DNA of 27,490 bases from a virus. The translations under genes and the position numbers were made by a program. Shown here in pieces: positions 5,523 to 13,943 of the stretch. The notes below the pieces were generated by a model. The model saw only the letters and a program-made list of their open reading frames with translations. It searched no databases and was not told where the DNA came from. The number at the start of each line of letters is the position of its first letter. Position 1 is the stretch's first letter. The stretch is from positions 1 to 27,490 of IMG/VR virus record IMGVR_UViG_3300007519_000061; one strand, 5' to 3'.

Positions 5523-6653
5523 ATGTCTGAGTTTGTTAAGCGTCAGGAAGAGCTCCGCTCAAACCTGACCATGCAGATCCGCGAAGTCATCGACGGAGCA
5601 GAATCTGAAGGCCGCGGTTTAGACCAGGCCGAGCTGACCAAAATTGACCGCATCGAGGCTGACATTGATTCCGCTTCGCGCTCCATCGAGGTTGCTTCCA
5701 AGTCCGAAGTTCGTGCTGCTGAAGTTGCTGAGGCTTCACGTAGTTTCGCTCCCGTTGAGGAATCCCGCGGCGCAGCCGATGTTTTCCGTGCAATGGCTAA
5801 GGGTGAAATCCGTGGACATGACTTCACGATGGAACAGCGTGCAACGCTCGTTCCTTCTGCGAACACTGTTCCCGTTAGCTTCCTTGACCGCGTTTACGCG
5901 CTTGCTAAACTGGTTGGCCCTTACCTGGAGACCTCTGAGGTGTTCCAGCGTGACTCTGGGAACGACCTTCGTATCCCCGTGATGACCGCTTACAGCACCG
6001 CAACGGAAACCGCTGCCGGTGGAGCAATGGATGAGTCTGAGAACACTTATGGTTCTTTGCTTCTTCAGCCAGCCAAGCAGGGCTTCATTGTGAAGCTCGC
6101 TAACGAACTGATTAGCGATGCCGGATTCGATATCGAGTCCTCTATTGCCGAGAACGCTGGTGTCGCTATCGGAACCCGCGTTAACGTCATTGTGAACGCA
6201 GCTGTCGAAGCTGTTGCTGGTGCCGGTGTAACCGCTGCCTCCGCAACGGAAATCACCACCGATGAACTGATTGAGCTTGCTTTCTCGGTTGATGGTATGG
6301 CTCGCATGCTTCCTGGTGCAGGCTTCATGGTGAGCACTGCAACTCTCGCTAAAATCCGCAAGCTTAAGGATGGTAACGGCGCTTACATTCTTGACCCCGT
6401 AGTTGGAGGCCCAGACTTGCTTCTTGGCTACCCAATCTACGAGAATCCTGCTGTGGATGCTCCTACGACTGGTAACAAGTCTGTACTGTTTGGTCACTGG
6501 CCTTCGGTAAAGATTGCAACTACTGGTTTGGAAACCTCCGTCTCGAGCGATGCTTACTTCGCTAATGACATCACCGGCTACCGCTTCACTTACCGTGTTG
6601 CTGCTGGTGTTGCGAACGGTGCAAACCACATCAAGTACCTGGCTCAGGCCTAA
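5523..6653 (+). CDS. Major capsid protein (HK97 fold)
   Basis: The 376-residue protein is of the Phage_capsid family. Residues 1 to about 100 are a charged coiled-coil scaffold (delta) region ending in FRAMAKGEIRGHDF, expected to be removed by the prohead protease. From about residue 110, VPVSFLDRVYALAKLVGPYLETSEVF starts the HK97 fold. Later parts include QPAKQGFIVKLANELISDAGFDIESSIAENAGVAIG (E-loop/P-domain junction) and LLGYPIYENPAVD. A strong AAGGAG ribosome site precedes ATG 5523. The gene sits alone between two terminators behind the mini-tmRNA promoter, unlike the usual run-on late operon. Confidence 0.95.
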   Translation: MSEFVKRQEELRSNLTMQIREVIDGAESEGRGLDQAELTKIDRIEADIDSASRSIEVASKSEVRAAEVAEASRSFAPVEESRGAADVFRAMAKGEIRGHDFTMEQRATLVPSANTVPVSFLDRVYALAKLVGPYLETSEVFQRDSGNDLRIPVMTAYSTATETAAGGAMDESENTYGSLLLQPAKQGFIVKLANELISDAGFDIESSIAENAGVAIGTRVNVIVNAAVEAVAGAGVTAASATEITTDELIELAFSVDGMARMLPGAGFMVSTATLAKIRKLKDGNGAYILDPVVGGPDLLLGYPIYENPAVDAPTTGNKSVLFGHWPSVKIATTGLETSVSSDAYFANDITGYRFTYRVAAGVANGANHIKYLAQA

Positions 6654-6673
6654 GCCAGTCGGTTCCCAAGCTG

Positions 6674-6720
6674 GAAGCCCTCGCCGTGTTGTAGGTTCAC
6701 GGTGGGGGCTTCCTCTTTGT
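6674..6720 (+). terminator. Terminator after the capsid gene
   Basis: A 15-bp stem (6674-6688 with 6698-6712, two G-U pairs) with a 9-base loop lies 20 bases after the capsid stop and is followed by CTCTTTGT. The T-run is modest, so termination may be partial, allowing excess capsid over downstream tail products. Confidence 0.75.
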
Positions 6721-6747
6721 GTCGGTAACGGGTGAGAGCCCACAAGG

Positions 6748-6753
6748 TAGAAT
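6748..6753 (+). promoter_or_regulatory. -10 element TAGAAT before the connector gene
   Basis: TAGAAT follows the terminator directly, and initiation six bases later would leave an 11-base leader containing GGAGG. The 10-mer GTAGAATAGA around it (6747-6756) recurs exactly at 8629-8638 and 14328-14337, each shortly before a start codon. No clear -35 is seen. Confidence 0.4.
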
Positions 6754-6770
6754 AGAACCGGAGGGTTTTC

Positions 6771-7385
6771 ATGGCTATTTCTAATGGGTACGCGACGCTC
6801 GATGATGTCAAAGCGGCGGCTAGGGTGACGGATAATTTTGATGATGGTTTGTTTGAGGTGGCCATCGAGTCAGCTTCACGCGATATCGATGCCTATTGCG
6901 AACGGGTTTTCTATAACGCTGGAAGCCTGACGCGGGTTTATATTCCAACCGACATTTACCGGCTCGAAACAGACGACCTGGTTTCTGTCACAACTATCAA
7001 ATCTGACACGAATGGGGACGGCGGGTTTAATGAAACCTGGGCCGCGACTGATTACCAGCTGGAGCCTTTGAATGGGATCGCTGGCGGTATTGCTACTCCG
7101 TACACTCGTATTCGGGCTGTGGGGGACCTCTTGTGGCCGGTCTATGAGCCGAGGGATATCAATGCTGGGCAGGCTTCGGTGGAAGTCACTGGGGTCTTTG
7201 GTTTCGCTTCCATTCCTATCGCAATCAAGCAGGCCACTATCATCGCTTCACTCCGCGCCTATAAGCGGTACGAATCCCCGACCGGGGTGCTCGGGTTCTC
7301 AGACGTTGGAGTGGTCAGAATCGGCCGCACAGATCCTGATGTTCAACGGCTCATTGACCCTTACCGGAAGTTTTTGCTGGCATGA
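6771..7385 (+). CDS. Head-tail connector (gp6-like adaptor)
   Basis: The 204-residue protein starts with YATLDDVKAAARVTDNFDDGLFEVAIESASRDIDAYCERVF, the pattern of the phage connector family that sits under the portal (HK97 gp6/SPP1 gp15-like), with later beta-rich segments and a C-terminal VQRLIDPYRKF. It is the first gene after capsid, the usual place. The stop overlaps the next ATG (ATGA). Confidence 0.75.
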   Translation: MAISNGYATLDDVKAAARVTDNFDDGLFEVAIESASRDIDAYCERVFYNAGSLTRVYIPTDIYRLETDDLVSVTTIKSDTNGDGGFNETWAATDYQLEPLNGIAGGIATPYTRIRAVGDLLWPVYEPRDINAGQASVEVTGVFGFASIPIAIKQATIIASLRAYKRYESPTGVLGFSDVGVVRIGRTDPDVQRLIDPYRKFLLA

Positions 7386-7783
7386 GCATCACTGCTATCC
7401 GCACGGAGCTCGCTAACAACATCGGCAGCATTTCTGGTATTCGCACCTACGCTGATATTCCGGACAATCCTGCGATGCCTGCGGCTGTGGTAACTCTTGC
7501 CAACGTGGTTTATGGGCGAGCCTTCCAGCGGGGTTTGACGGAGTACAACTTTGTAATCACTGTTATCTTTGGGCGGATTGCTACAACTTCGGCGCAGAGG
7601 AATCTTGACGCGCTGATTAGCACGGATGCTCGGTCTTTGAAGGCTGCGGTCGAGGCGGATAAAACTTTGGACGGCAATGCTTTTGACACTCGGGTTACTG
7701 AAATGACTAACGTCCAATCGGCTACAATTGGAGACATAACCTATTTGACAGCGGATTTCGCTGTTACTGTTTACGCGGACTAA
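7382..7783 (+). CDS. Putative tail terminator / neck protein
   Basis: The 133-residue protein has the layout of siphovirus tail-completion proteins: N-terminal helix, a PAMPAAVVTLANVVYG strand, a central VITVIFGRI strand, a helix listing DARSLKAAVEAD, and a closing beta strand (TADFAVTVYAD). It lies between the connector and the tail tube gene, where the protein that caps the tail tube is encoded. The family match is by pattern and position only. Confidence 0.6.
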   Translation: MSITAIRTELANNIGSISGIRTYADIPDNPAMPAAVVTLANVVYGRAFQRGLTEYNFVITVIFGRIATTSAQRNLDALISTDARSLKAAVEADKTLDGNAFDTRVTEMTNVQSATIGDITYLTADFAVTVYAD

Positions 7784-7796
7784 TAAGGAGAAAAAA

Positions 7797-8207
7797 GTGG
7801 CCAAGTTTGTTGCTACTGATTACAACGTCACGATTGACGGCACCGACTTCAGCTCAAGCATCGCTGCGGTCACTTTCGACATCACTGCCGCCGAGCAGGA
7901 GGTCACGGCCTTTGGGGATACTTATGTCCAAAGAATCGCGGGCTTGAAGGATGCGAGCATTTCGATTGATTTCCACCAGGACTTCGGGGCTTCGTCTGTG
8001 GACACGACCCTCTTTCCTTTGCTGGGGACTGCCGTCGAGGTCGTAGCGCTCCCACAGGGTGGTACGGTTTCTGCCACGAATCCTTCGTATACCGGGACTT
8101 TTTTGTGCACCCAGTATTCCCCGCTGACTTCCTCGGTCGGCGATTTGGCTACGCTTTCGATTTCTTGGCCGCTGGCTTCGGGTGTCATTACGAGAGCAAC
8201 TTCGTAG
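7797..8207 (+). CDS. Major tail tube protein
   Basis: The 136-residue, almost all-beta protein begins with VATDYNVTIDGTDFSSSIAAVTFDITAAEQEVTAFGDTYVQRIAGLKDASISIDF, typical of short siphovirus tail tube subunits. It starts with GTG after AAGGAG. Its position before the frameshifted chaperone pair and the tape measure supports the call. Confidence 0.8.
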   Translation: MAKFVATDYNVTIDGTDFSSSIAAVTFDITAAEQEVTAFGDTYVQRIAGLKDASISIDFHQDFGASSVDTTLFPLLGTAVEVVALPQGGTVSATNPSYTGTFLCTQYSPLTSSVGDLATLSISWPLASGVITRATS

Positions 8208-8210
8208 ACC

Positions 8211-8465
8211 ATGAATCCCATCAACCTACAAGTTCAGTTCCTCGACGACTCCACAGCTGATTGTGTTGCGATTGCTGCTGACCTGATTGCTTTCGAGTCC
8301 CATTTCGATTTGAGTGTGGCTCGCCTCGAAAAGGAGATTCGGCTTACTCACCTGTTTTTTTTGGCATGGCATGTGCAGAAACGCACAGGCTTGACTACGG
8401 AAACTTTCGAGAAGTGGATTGAGTCTGTTTCGATTGTGTCTGAAGGTTTGTCCTCAAAAAAATAA
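8211..8465 (+). CDS. Tail assembly chaperone, short form (G-like)
   Basis: The 84-residue protein lies between the tail tube and tape measure genes and ends in a run of seven A residues just before its stop codon, the standard layout of gpG in siphoviruses. It is helical and acidic in its first half (ADLIAFESHFDLSVARLEKEI). It chaperones the tape measure during tail assembly and is not kept in the virion (known for the family). The same start also yields the longer frameshift product. Confidence 0.75.
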   Translation: MNPINLQVQFLDDSTADCVAIAADLIAFESHFDLSVARLEKEIRLTHLFFLAWHVQKRTGLTTETFEKWIESVSIVSEGLSSKK

Positions 8466-8632
8466 AGGGGCTGGGCGAGACTAGCCTTCACTGGGAAATT
8501 GCCGCGCTCTCTGTGGAGACGGGAATCAGCCCGCGTGAGCTCATGGAGCTCGAGCCGCGCATGCTCTGGACCATGGCCCGTTATATCATTGCCCGCTCGC
8601 AAGCCCAGAACGGCAAGCGGGGGCGGAAGTAG
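8211..8632 (+). CDS. Tail assembly chaperone, -1 frameshift form (GT-like)
   Basis: A -1 slip on A-AAA-AAA (8456-8462) bypasses the TAA at 8463-8465. Reading resumes at base 8462 and adds 56 residues (IKGLGETSLHWEIAALSVET... to KRGRK) up to TAG 8630-8632, giving about 140 residues in all. The added part has the W..A.....E.G....EL..LEPRMLW helical pattern of T domains. No separate start codon with a ribosome site serves the second frame, which supports frameshifting. Confidence 0.75.
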
Positions 8633-8644
8633 AATAGAGGTATC

Positions 8645-9181
8645 ATGCCCGCTGCCTTCACTCTCAAGCCCCAGGATTATTCGGCCCTTCTCCGGGAGCT
8701 GAAGGATATCGAGCCCGGTCTTGTTAACGAGTTTAAGAAGGAATTCCGATCTGATTTGCAGCCGGTTGCGAAAAAGTTGGCGGGCAATATTCCGCCGACG
8801 AGTCCTTTGTCGGGTTTTACGAAACGGCACGGCGGGGAGCTCCCTTACCTGTGGCGGAAACCTAACCCGAGCATTGTCGTTGCGGGGCGTGCTGGGCGTG
8901 CCAGAAAGCAGAAGCTTGTTTCTGTGCAGTTCAAGCAGCCCGCTTTTGCCATCCTGGAGCTTGCTGGCACTGCGAATAAGGGCAAGGACAAGGGCGGAAT
9001 GACCCAGCGTGGACTGAACATGGTCCAGGGGTTGCGCACTAAGGGTTATGATTTGGGCGATCGTGGGCGGTGGGTTATCCCGCAGTGGTACAAAGAAGAG
9101 GGCAATGTGCGAGCAATCGCTTTGCGCATCATGGATAAGTATGGCCAAAAGGTGAGCCGTAAATTGAAGGGCGGGCGCTAA
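8645..9181 (+). CDS. Unassigned tail-module protein between chaperone and tape measure
   Basis: I do not recognise the family with certainty. The 178-residue protein is basic (several RAGRARKQK, RKLKGGR stretches), with an N-terminal helix (YSALLRELKDIEPGLVNEFKKEF) and a SGFTKRHGG motif; it loosely resembles HK97 gp10-type tail-completion proteins. A gene between chaperone and tape measure is unusual. TAGAAT at 8630-8635 lies nine bases before the ATG, so it may have its own start of transcription. The stop overlaps the tape measure ATG (TAATG). Confidence 0.6.
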   Translation: MPAAFTLKPQDYSALLRELKDIEPGLVNEFKKEFRSDLQPVAKKLAGNIPPTSPLSGFTKRHGGELPYLWRKPNPSIVVAGRAGRARKQKLVSVQFKQPAFAILELAGTANKGKDKGGMTQRGLNMVQGLRTKGYDLGDRGRWVIPQWYKEEGNVRAIALRIMDKYGQKVSRKLKGGR

Positions 9182-11280
9182 TGGCTATTAGTTTACCGGT
9201 TGTTTCCAGCTTTGATCCTAAAGGGTTGCGGCAGGCGCGGGAGGGGCTGGAAAGTTTTGGCGCAAAGTCTGGGGAGGTCGCGGGCGCGGTAGGAAAAGCT
9301 TTCGGTGTTATGGCGGTGGCTGCTGGTGCGGCGGCGGCGGGCCTGCTTGTTGCTTCAGTTAAAGCGTTTGGGGAACTTGAGCAGAATCTTGGGGGCTCGG
9401 AAGCTGTTTTCGGCGGTTTTGCACTGGATGTTCAAGATACAGCAATCCAAGCTTACAAGAATATGGGGATTTCACAGTCGGCTTATCTGGCTACAGCTAA
9501 CAAGATGGGTGCTTTATTCCAGGGTTCGGGTATTGAACAGGCTGACGCTCTTAGAATGACCGAGGATGCGATGCAGCGGGCGGCTGACATGGCTTCAGTT
9601 ATGGGTATTGACATGAGCGTCGCAATGGATTCGGTGGCGGGCGCCGCCAAGGGCAACTTCTCCATGATGGACAATCTTGGTGTGGCTATGAACGCCACGT
9701 CGATTGAGGCTTTCGCGGCAAGTAAGGGCATTACGGACTTTTCGTTTGCGACCGCTTCCGCTGCTGACAAAGCCGACATGGCGATGCAAATGTTTCTGGA
9801 AAACACGTCCCAATATGCGGGCAACTTTGCGAAAGAGGCGACAGAAACAATAACGGGTTCGCTGGGCATGTTGAAGGCAGCATCTAGCTCTCTGCTTGCG
9901 GGGTTGGGTGACGCGAACGCTGACGTGGCACTGTTGGCCGACAATGTGGTGACGTCGTTCGAGGCTGTTGTAAAAAACGTTGTACCCATTGTCGAGAACA
10001 TTGCTAACGCATTGCCGGAAGCGCTTGGTGCTATGGTAAATGCGGTTGGCCCGCTTATTGGGTCAATCGGTGGGGTGATTATTGGTTTGGTGCCCACAAT
10101 TCTTGACGCAGCAGTGCAGTTGGCTGATGCGTTGTTGCGTGGTATCGCCGAAACCTTGCCCGAACTTATGACCATGATCCCCCAAGTCATAACCTCTACG
10201 GTTGACTCACTTTTTGAGCTTTTGCCTGTGTTGATTCAGGCCGGTGTTGACACTGTTCTAGCCCTGGCTAAGGGAATTGTTCAAGCTTTGCCCGAGCTGA
10301 TTCCGCAGCTTGTCAATGGTTTGCTCTCAACCGTTGATGCCCTCATTGATGCTTTGCCCGTACTGCTTGAGGCGGGCCTAAAAATTGTGACCGCGTTGAT
10401 GGACGGAATACTAGAGTCTATCCCGGTGTTAATTGGCGCTTTGCCCGAACTTATAGCTTCCATCCTCGGCTTTATCAATAGTTCGGTGCCGATGCTAATT
10501 GAATCCGGGTTGAATTTGTTTTTGGCGATTGTAGGTGCTTTGCCGCAAATTATTACCGGCATTGTTGGTGCTATCCCTCAAATTATTGAGGGTGTACTAT
10601 CGGCTGTCCTGGGTTCTCTGCCGCAGCTTATTTTGGCTGGTCTTGAATTGTTTATTGCTCTTGTTGCGGCTTTGCCGGAAATTATTACTGCCATTGTTGC
10701 GGCAATCCCAGAGATTATTGCAGCGGTTGTGGAGGCGATTATTGAATCAATGCCAGAGATTATTGCTGCCGGTAGCGACCTGATTAAAGGCATTTGGCAG
10801 GGGATTAAAGATATGGCGGGTTGGTTGCGGGACAAGATGAGTGGGTTTTTTGGTGGGGTACTTAAAGACATAAAAAACTTTTTTGGTATCAAGTCGCCCT
10901 CTACAGTGTTTGCCGAAATGGGTAAAAACCTCGGGCAGGGAATGGCTGAAGGAATTGTGGGCTCGACGAAAGATGTTGAGAAGGCGATGGATGCAATGAT
11001 GGCGGCGGGTTCGGTAACACTTCCATCTATGGAAGCGATGATGGCGGTGCCCTCAATGGGTGCGGTAATGGCGGTGCCTTCAATGGATGCGGTGGGTGTT
11101 CCCTTTGCGGGTAGGGGCCGGGCTGCTAGCGGACGGTCTGCGGGGGGCGGCGGAAAGAGTGTGTATAACATTACTGTGAATGCGGGGATGGGTACTAGTG
11201 GGGCACAGTTGGGGGAGCAGATTGTGTCTGCCATCAAACGGTATGAGCGCACTAGTGGCCCTGTGTTTGCGAGCGCGTAA
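9181..11280 (+). CDS. Tape measure protein
   Basis: The 699-residue protein is the longest in the genome, as expected for the ruler of a siphovirus tail. Its N-terminus has a Gly/Ala-rich hydrophobic stretch (residues about 35-60) and the TANKMGALFQGSGI...DMASVMGIDMSVAMDSVAGAAKGNFSMMDNLGVAMN block common to these proteins. Residues about 260-535 are a long hydrophobic region of repeating helices around ALPE/LP motifs. After residue 540 come WQGIKDMAGWLRDKM and FFGIKSPSTVFAEMGKNLGQGMAEGI, standard for tape measures. A Met/Ala/Val-rich segment with tandem MEAMMAVPSM units (about 613-640) precedes the end. Confidence 0.93.
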   Translation: MAISLPVVSSFDPKGLRQAREGLESFGAKSGEVAGAVGKAFGVMAVAAGAAAAGLLVASVKAFGELEQNLGGSEAVFGGFALDVQDTAIQAYKNMGISQSAYLATANKMGALFQGSGIEQADALRMTEDAMQRAADMASVMGIDMSVAMDSVAGAAKGNFSMMDNLGVAMNATSIEAFAASKGITDFSFATASAADKADMAMQMFLENTSQYAGNFAKEATETITGSLGMLKAASSSLLAGLGDANADVALLADNVVTSFEAVVKNVVPIVENIANALPEALGAMVNAVGPLIGSIGGVIIGLVPTILDAAVQLADALLRGIAETLPELMTMIPQVITSTVDSLFELLPVLIQAGVDTVLALAKGIVQALPELIPQLVNGLLSTVDALIDALPVLLEAGLKIVTALMDGILESIPVLIGALPELIASILGFINSSVPMLIESGLNLFLAIVGALPQIITGIVGAIPQIIEGVLSAVLGSLPQLILAGLELFIALVAALPEIITAIVAAIPEIIAAVVEAIIESMPEIIAAGSDLIKGIWQGIKDMAGWLRDKMSGFFGGVLKDIKNFFGIKSPSTVFAEMGKNLGQGMAEGIVGSTKDVEKAMDAMMAAGSVTLPSMEAMMAVPSMGAVMAVPSMDAVGVPFAGRGRAASGRSAGGGGKSVYNITVNAGMGTSGAQLGEQIVSAIKRYERTSGPVFASA

Positions 11281-12473
11281 TGGCTACGGTTGTTGAGCTT
11301 GGAGCTGTGGAGGGGTTCATCCTTGATGACCCTGTGGCGGGTGTCCTCGACAACACGATATACACGCTGGGTGGGACTGTGTTCAAAGACATTACCTCCA
11401 GGGTTATCAGTATTGGTTCTAGCAGGGGTAAGAATCGTGACCTGGATAGGTTCAGCGCGGGTTCGCTAAACATTTCTGCGAGCAATGAGGATCGCGCTTT
11501 TGACCCCCTCTATTCTGCGTCACCTTACTTTGGTGCGATTGTGCCCAGGCGTGAACTGCGGGTGACAGTGGATGGGGTGCGCGTTATCACCACCACCATT
11601 GATGACTGGAATTATGGTTACTCTCCTGATGGGAGTTCCCGAGCTGAGATTGTTGCTACCGATGATTTCACTTTGTTGGCCCGTCAGGTTTTGACTGCGG
11701 GGACTGCTACCCCTGAACTGTCTGGGGCGCGGGTGTCAGCTGTCCTCGACATGCTCAGTGTGGCGTGGCCTGAGGGTAGGCGCAGCATTGATACGGGTGT
11801 GAGCACTTTGGGTGCTGATGTGTTTGATGGGAACGCCCTCCAATACTTGCAGAAGGTTTCCGATAGTGAGCAAGGGCTACTGTTCATTGCTAAGAATGGT
11901 GACCTGGTTTTCCGTGACAGGTTGGATGCTACCCCTACGACTGCTGCGCTCACAGATTTCGCTGATGATGGGACAGGGATCCCGTTCACTTTGACGGCAG
12001 TGAACTATGGTTCTGAGCTGTTGTATAACCAGGCTGTTGTGACCTCGGGTGAGTTGTCTGCACAGGCAGGGAATGACCGTTCTCAGATTGCTTATGGTGT
12101 GACCTCTGTGGAGTTGGACACTCTGGTTTCTACTGAGGCACAGTTGCAGAACCTTGCAGATTTCCTTGTGCAGAAGTATGGTGACCCGGAGTACCGTTTT
12201 GAAACTATTAGTGTGAACTTGGACACTGTGGGTGGCGGTAATAAGGCTACCTGCTTGGGGTTGGAGATTGGGGATGTGGTTTCCATCACCTTTACCCCTA
12301 ATGACATTGGTGATCCGATTGAGCAGTATGGGCAGATTATTCGCATCGCTCATTCTGTGGAACCTTCACGCCATGACATGTTTATAAGTGTGGCTTCGCT
12401 AGACTGGACTTTCTTGGTATTGGATGATGCTGTGTTTGGTAAACTTGACAGTAATAACGCTTTGGCTTTCTAG
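11280..12473 (+). CDS. Distal/minor tail protein
   Basis: The 397-residue, beta-rich protein follows the tape measure with a TAATG overlap, the place of the distal tail or baseplate hub protein. Features include an N-terminal strand region, GSLNISASNEDRAFDPLYSASPYFGAIVPRRELRV (about 60-95) and a C-terminal domain with LGLEIGDVVSITFTPNDIG and IRIAHSVEPSRHDMFISV, typical of actinophage minor tail proteins. The exact role (Dit versus Tal-like) cannot be fixed. Confidence 0.75.
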   Translation: MATVVELGAVEGFILDDPVAGVLDNTIYTLGGTVFKDITSRVISIGSSRGKNRDLDRFSAGSLNISASNEDRAFDPLYSASPYFGAIVPRRELRVTVDGVRVITTTIDDWNYGYSPDGSSRAEIVATDDFTLLARQVLTAGTATPELSGARVSAVLDMLSVAWPEGRRSIDTGVSTLGADVFDGNALQYLQKVSDSEQGLLFIAKNGDLVFRDRLDATPTTAALTDFADDGTGIPFTLTAVNYGSELLYNQAVVTSGELSAQAGNDRSQIAYGVTSVELDTLVSTEAQLQNLADFLVQKYGDPEYRFETISVNLDTVGGGNKATCLGLEIGDVVSITFTPNDIGDPIEQYGQIIRIAHSVEPSRHDMFISVASLDWTFLVLDDAVFGKLDSNNALAF

Positions 12474-12481
12474 GGAGAACA

Positions 12482-12742
12482 ATGGCTGGCGCTGGGTATC
12501 GCACTTTTGGTGCAGGCGAGGTTTTGACTGCCTCGAATGTGCAGACTTATTTGATGGATCAGGCTATCCCTGTGTTTGCTAGTTCGACTGCTCGGGATGC
12601 TGCTATCACTTCTCCTGCGGAAGGGCAGCACTGTTTCCTCAAGGATACGGATGCGTTGCAGTATTACACTGGGAGCGCGTGGGTTGCTGCTGGTGGCGTA
12701 AGCGTAGGTTTCGAAACTAACTTTCTACTCATGGGAGCATAA
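12482..12742 (+). CDS. Short tail-fibre-type protein
   Basis: The 86-residue protein carries RTFGAGEVLTASNVQTYLMDQAIPVFAS followed by EGQHCFLKDTDALQYYTGSAWV, a pattern I know from many phage fibre and minor tail proteins, in which the last part is a small beta domain. GGGAG lies upstream of the ATG. A virion role is inferred from motif and position. Confidence 0.65.
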   Translation: MAGAGYRTFGAGEVLTASNVQTYLMDQAIPVFASSTARDAAITSPAEGQHCFLKDTDALQYYTGSAWVAAGGVSVGFETNFLLMGA

Positions 12743-12745
12743 ATA

Positions 12746-13081
12746 ATGGCAACATCATATAAATCACTTGGTCAGTTGGATTTGACTACGACTTCGCTGA
12801 CTACTCTTTACACCTGCCCTTCCTCGACTGAGACGGTTATCAGTACGGTGATTATTGCGAACCGGAACGCTGCGGCTACGACTTTCCGTTTGGCGATTCG
12901 TGTGGATGGGGATGCGATTTCGAATCAGCATTATATTGCTTACGATGTGCCGGTGGCGGCTAACGATTCGACCACGCTGACTTTGGGGATTACTGTGAAG
13001 GCTACTGATGTGGTGACGGTTTCGGCGGGTACTGCTGACCGTTTGAGCGTCAATGCTTTCGGTGCTGAAGTAACAGTTTAG
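12746..13081 (+). CDS. Beta-rich minor structural protein
   Basis: The 111-residue protein has alternating Thr/Ser/Val-rich strands (LTTLYTCPSSTETVISTVIIANRNAAATTFRLAI... VTVSAGTADRLSVNAFG), like a small beta-sandwich domain of tail or head decoration. The family is not identified. It lies between two tail-fibre-like genes, so a tail-tip role is most likely. Confidence 0.6.
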   Translation: MATSYKSLGQLDLTTTSLTTLYTCPSSTETVISTVIIANRNAAATTFRLAIRVDGDAISNQHYIAYDVPVAANDSTTLTLGITVKATDVVTVSAGTADRLSVNAFGAEVTV

Positions 13082-13091
13082 GGGGCTTGTT

Positions 13092-13943
13092 GTGGCTGTA
13101 ACAAGTATGGCAAACAGTTCTTTAAGGGACTTCACCAAATATAATCGTATGTCTTCGATTACGGGTGCTGGGCCTTTTCAGGTTGATTACCTTGTTGCTG
13201 GTGGTGGTGGTGGTGGTGCGGTTGCTGGTGGCGGTGCCGGTGGCACAAAAACTGATGCGCTTTACCTATCTCACGGTGTTGTTTACACAGTTACGGTTGG
13301 TGCTGGGGGTTCTGGTGGAACCGTGGGTGGCGGGCCTGCGTCTGACGGTTCGGCATCAGCTTTTAGTTCGGTATCGGTTGCTGGTGGTGGTGGTGGTGGC
13401 GGTAACATAGGAAGCAATAACACAGATAACGGGCGCAACGGTGGCTCTGGTGGTGGTGGTGGTGTCACTGCTGGCACAGGCATTGTTGGTCAGGGTTTCG
13501 CTGGCGGGGGTTCTAGTGCCGGCAATACTGGTGGTGGTGGCGGTAACACTGCTGTGGGTGCTGGCGGCGGTGGCAGTACTGGTGGGGCTGGGGGGGCTGG
13601 ACTCAATTCAAGCATCACCGGCGCGTCAATAAACTATTCGGCAGGTGGTGGTGGTGGTGGTGCGGTTGCTGGTGGCGGTGCCGGTGGTGCGTCTGCTGGT
13701 GCTGGTTCGTCAACTACTGGCGCAACATCTGGCACAGCGAACCGCGCCGGTGGCGGTGGCGGCAACTGGGGGAATGCGACAGCAGGCGCGGGCGGTTCAG
13801 GTGTCGTTATTTTCGCGGTGCCCAACATAGCCATTGTCACATTTAGTGGCGGGGTAACTCAGACCTCAGCGATTGTCGGGGCCAACCGTGTTTACACTGT
13901 GACGGCTACTTCCACGACTGATGAAACGGTGACAATAGGCTAA
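13092..13943 (+). CDS. Glycine-rich tail protein (receptor-binding candidate)
   Basis: This 283-residue protein starts with GTG. A short N-terminal part (MAVTSMANSSLRDFTKYNRMSSI) leads into VDYLVAGGGGGG and long Gly-rich stretches from about residue 36 to 245, broken by short Thr/Ser/Asn segments. It closes with a beta domain, VTFSGGVTQTSAIVGANRVYTVTATST. Gly-rich domains of this kind are found at tail tips and in host-binding proteins and can form polyglycine helix lattices. The codons are mostly GGT, and the gene holds a 44-bp exact internal repeat. Confidence 0.8.
   Translation: MAVTSMANSSLRDFTKYNRMSSITGAGPFQVDYLVAGGGGGGAVAGGGAGGTKTDALYLSHGVVYTVTVGAGGSGGTVGGGPASDGSASAFSSVSVAGGGGGGGNIGSNNTDNGRNGGSGGGGGVTAGTGIVGQGFAGGGSSAGNTGGGGGNTAVGAGGGGSTGGAGGAGLNSSITGASINYSAGGGGGGAVAGGGAGGASAGAGSSTTGATSGTANRAGGGGGNWGNATAGAGGSGVVIFAVPNIAIVTFSGGVTQTSAIVGANRVYTVTATSTTDETVTIG
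13200..13687 (+). repeat. 44-bp direct repeat within the glycine-rich gene
   Basis: Bases 13200-13243 and 13644-13687 are identical over 44 positions, including the non-repetitive stretch TGCGGTTGCTGGTGG, and keep the reading frame 444 bases apart (148 codons). Recombination between them would delete or add a 148-residue block in frame. Confidence 0.85.

Noticed and set aside
5736-6743. 335-codon minus-strand ORF opposite the capsid gene
   Set aside because: It is a shadow ORF caused by codon bias; it crosses the terminator after the capsid gene, and no motif is visible.
13200-13840. CRISPR-like or microsatellite array of GGT repeats
   Set aside because: The repeats encode glycine in one continuous frame of a tail protein; there are no spacers of constant length.
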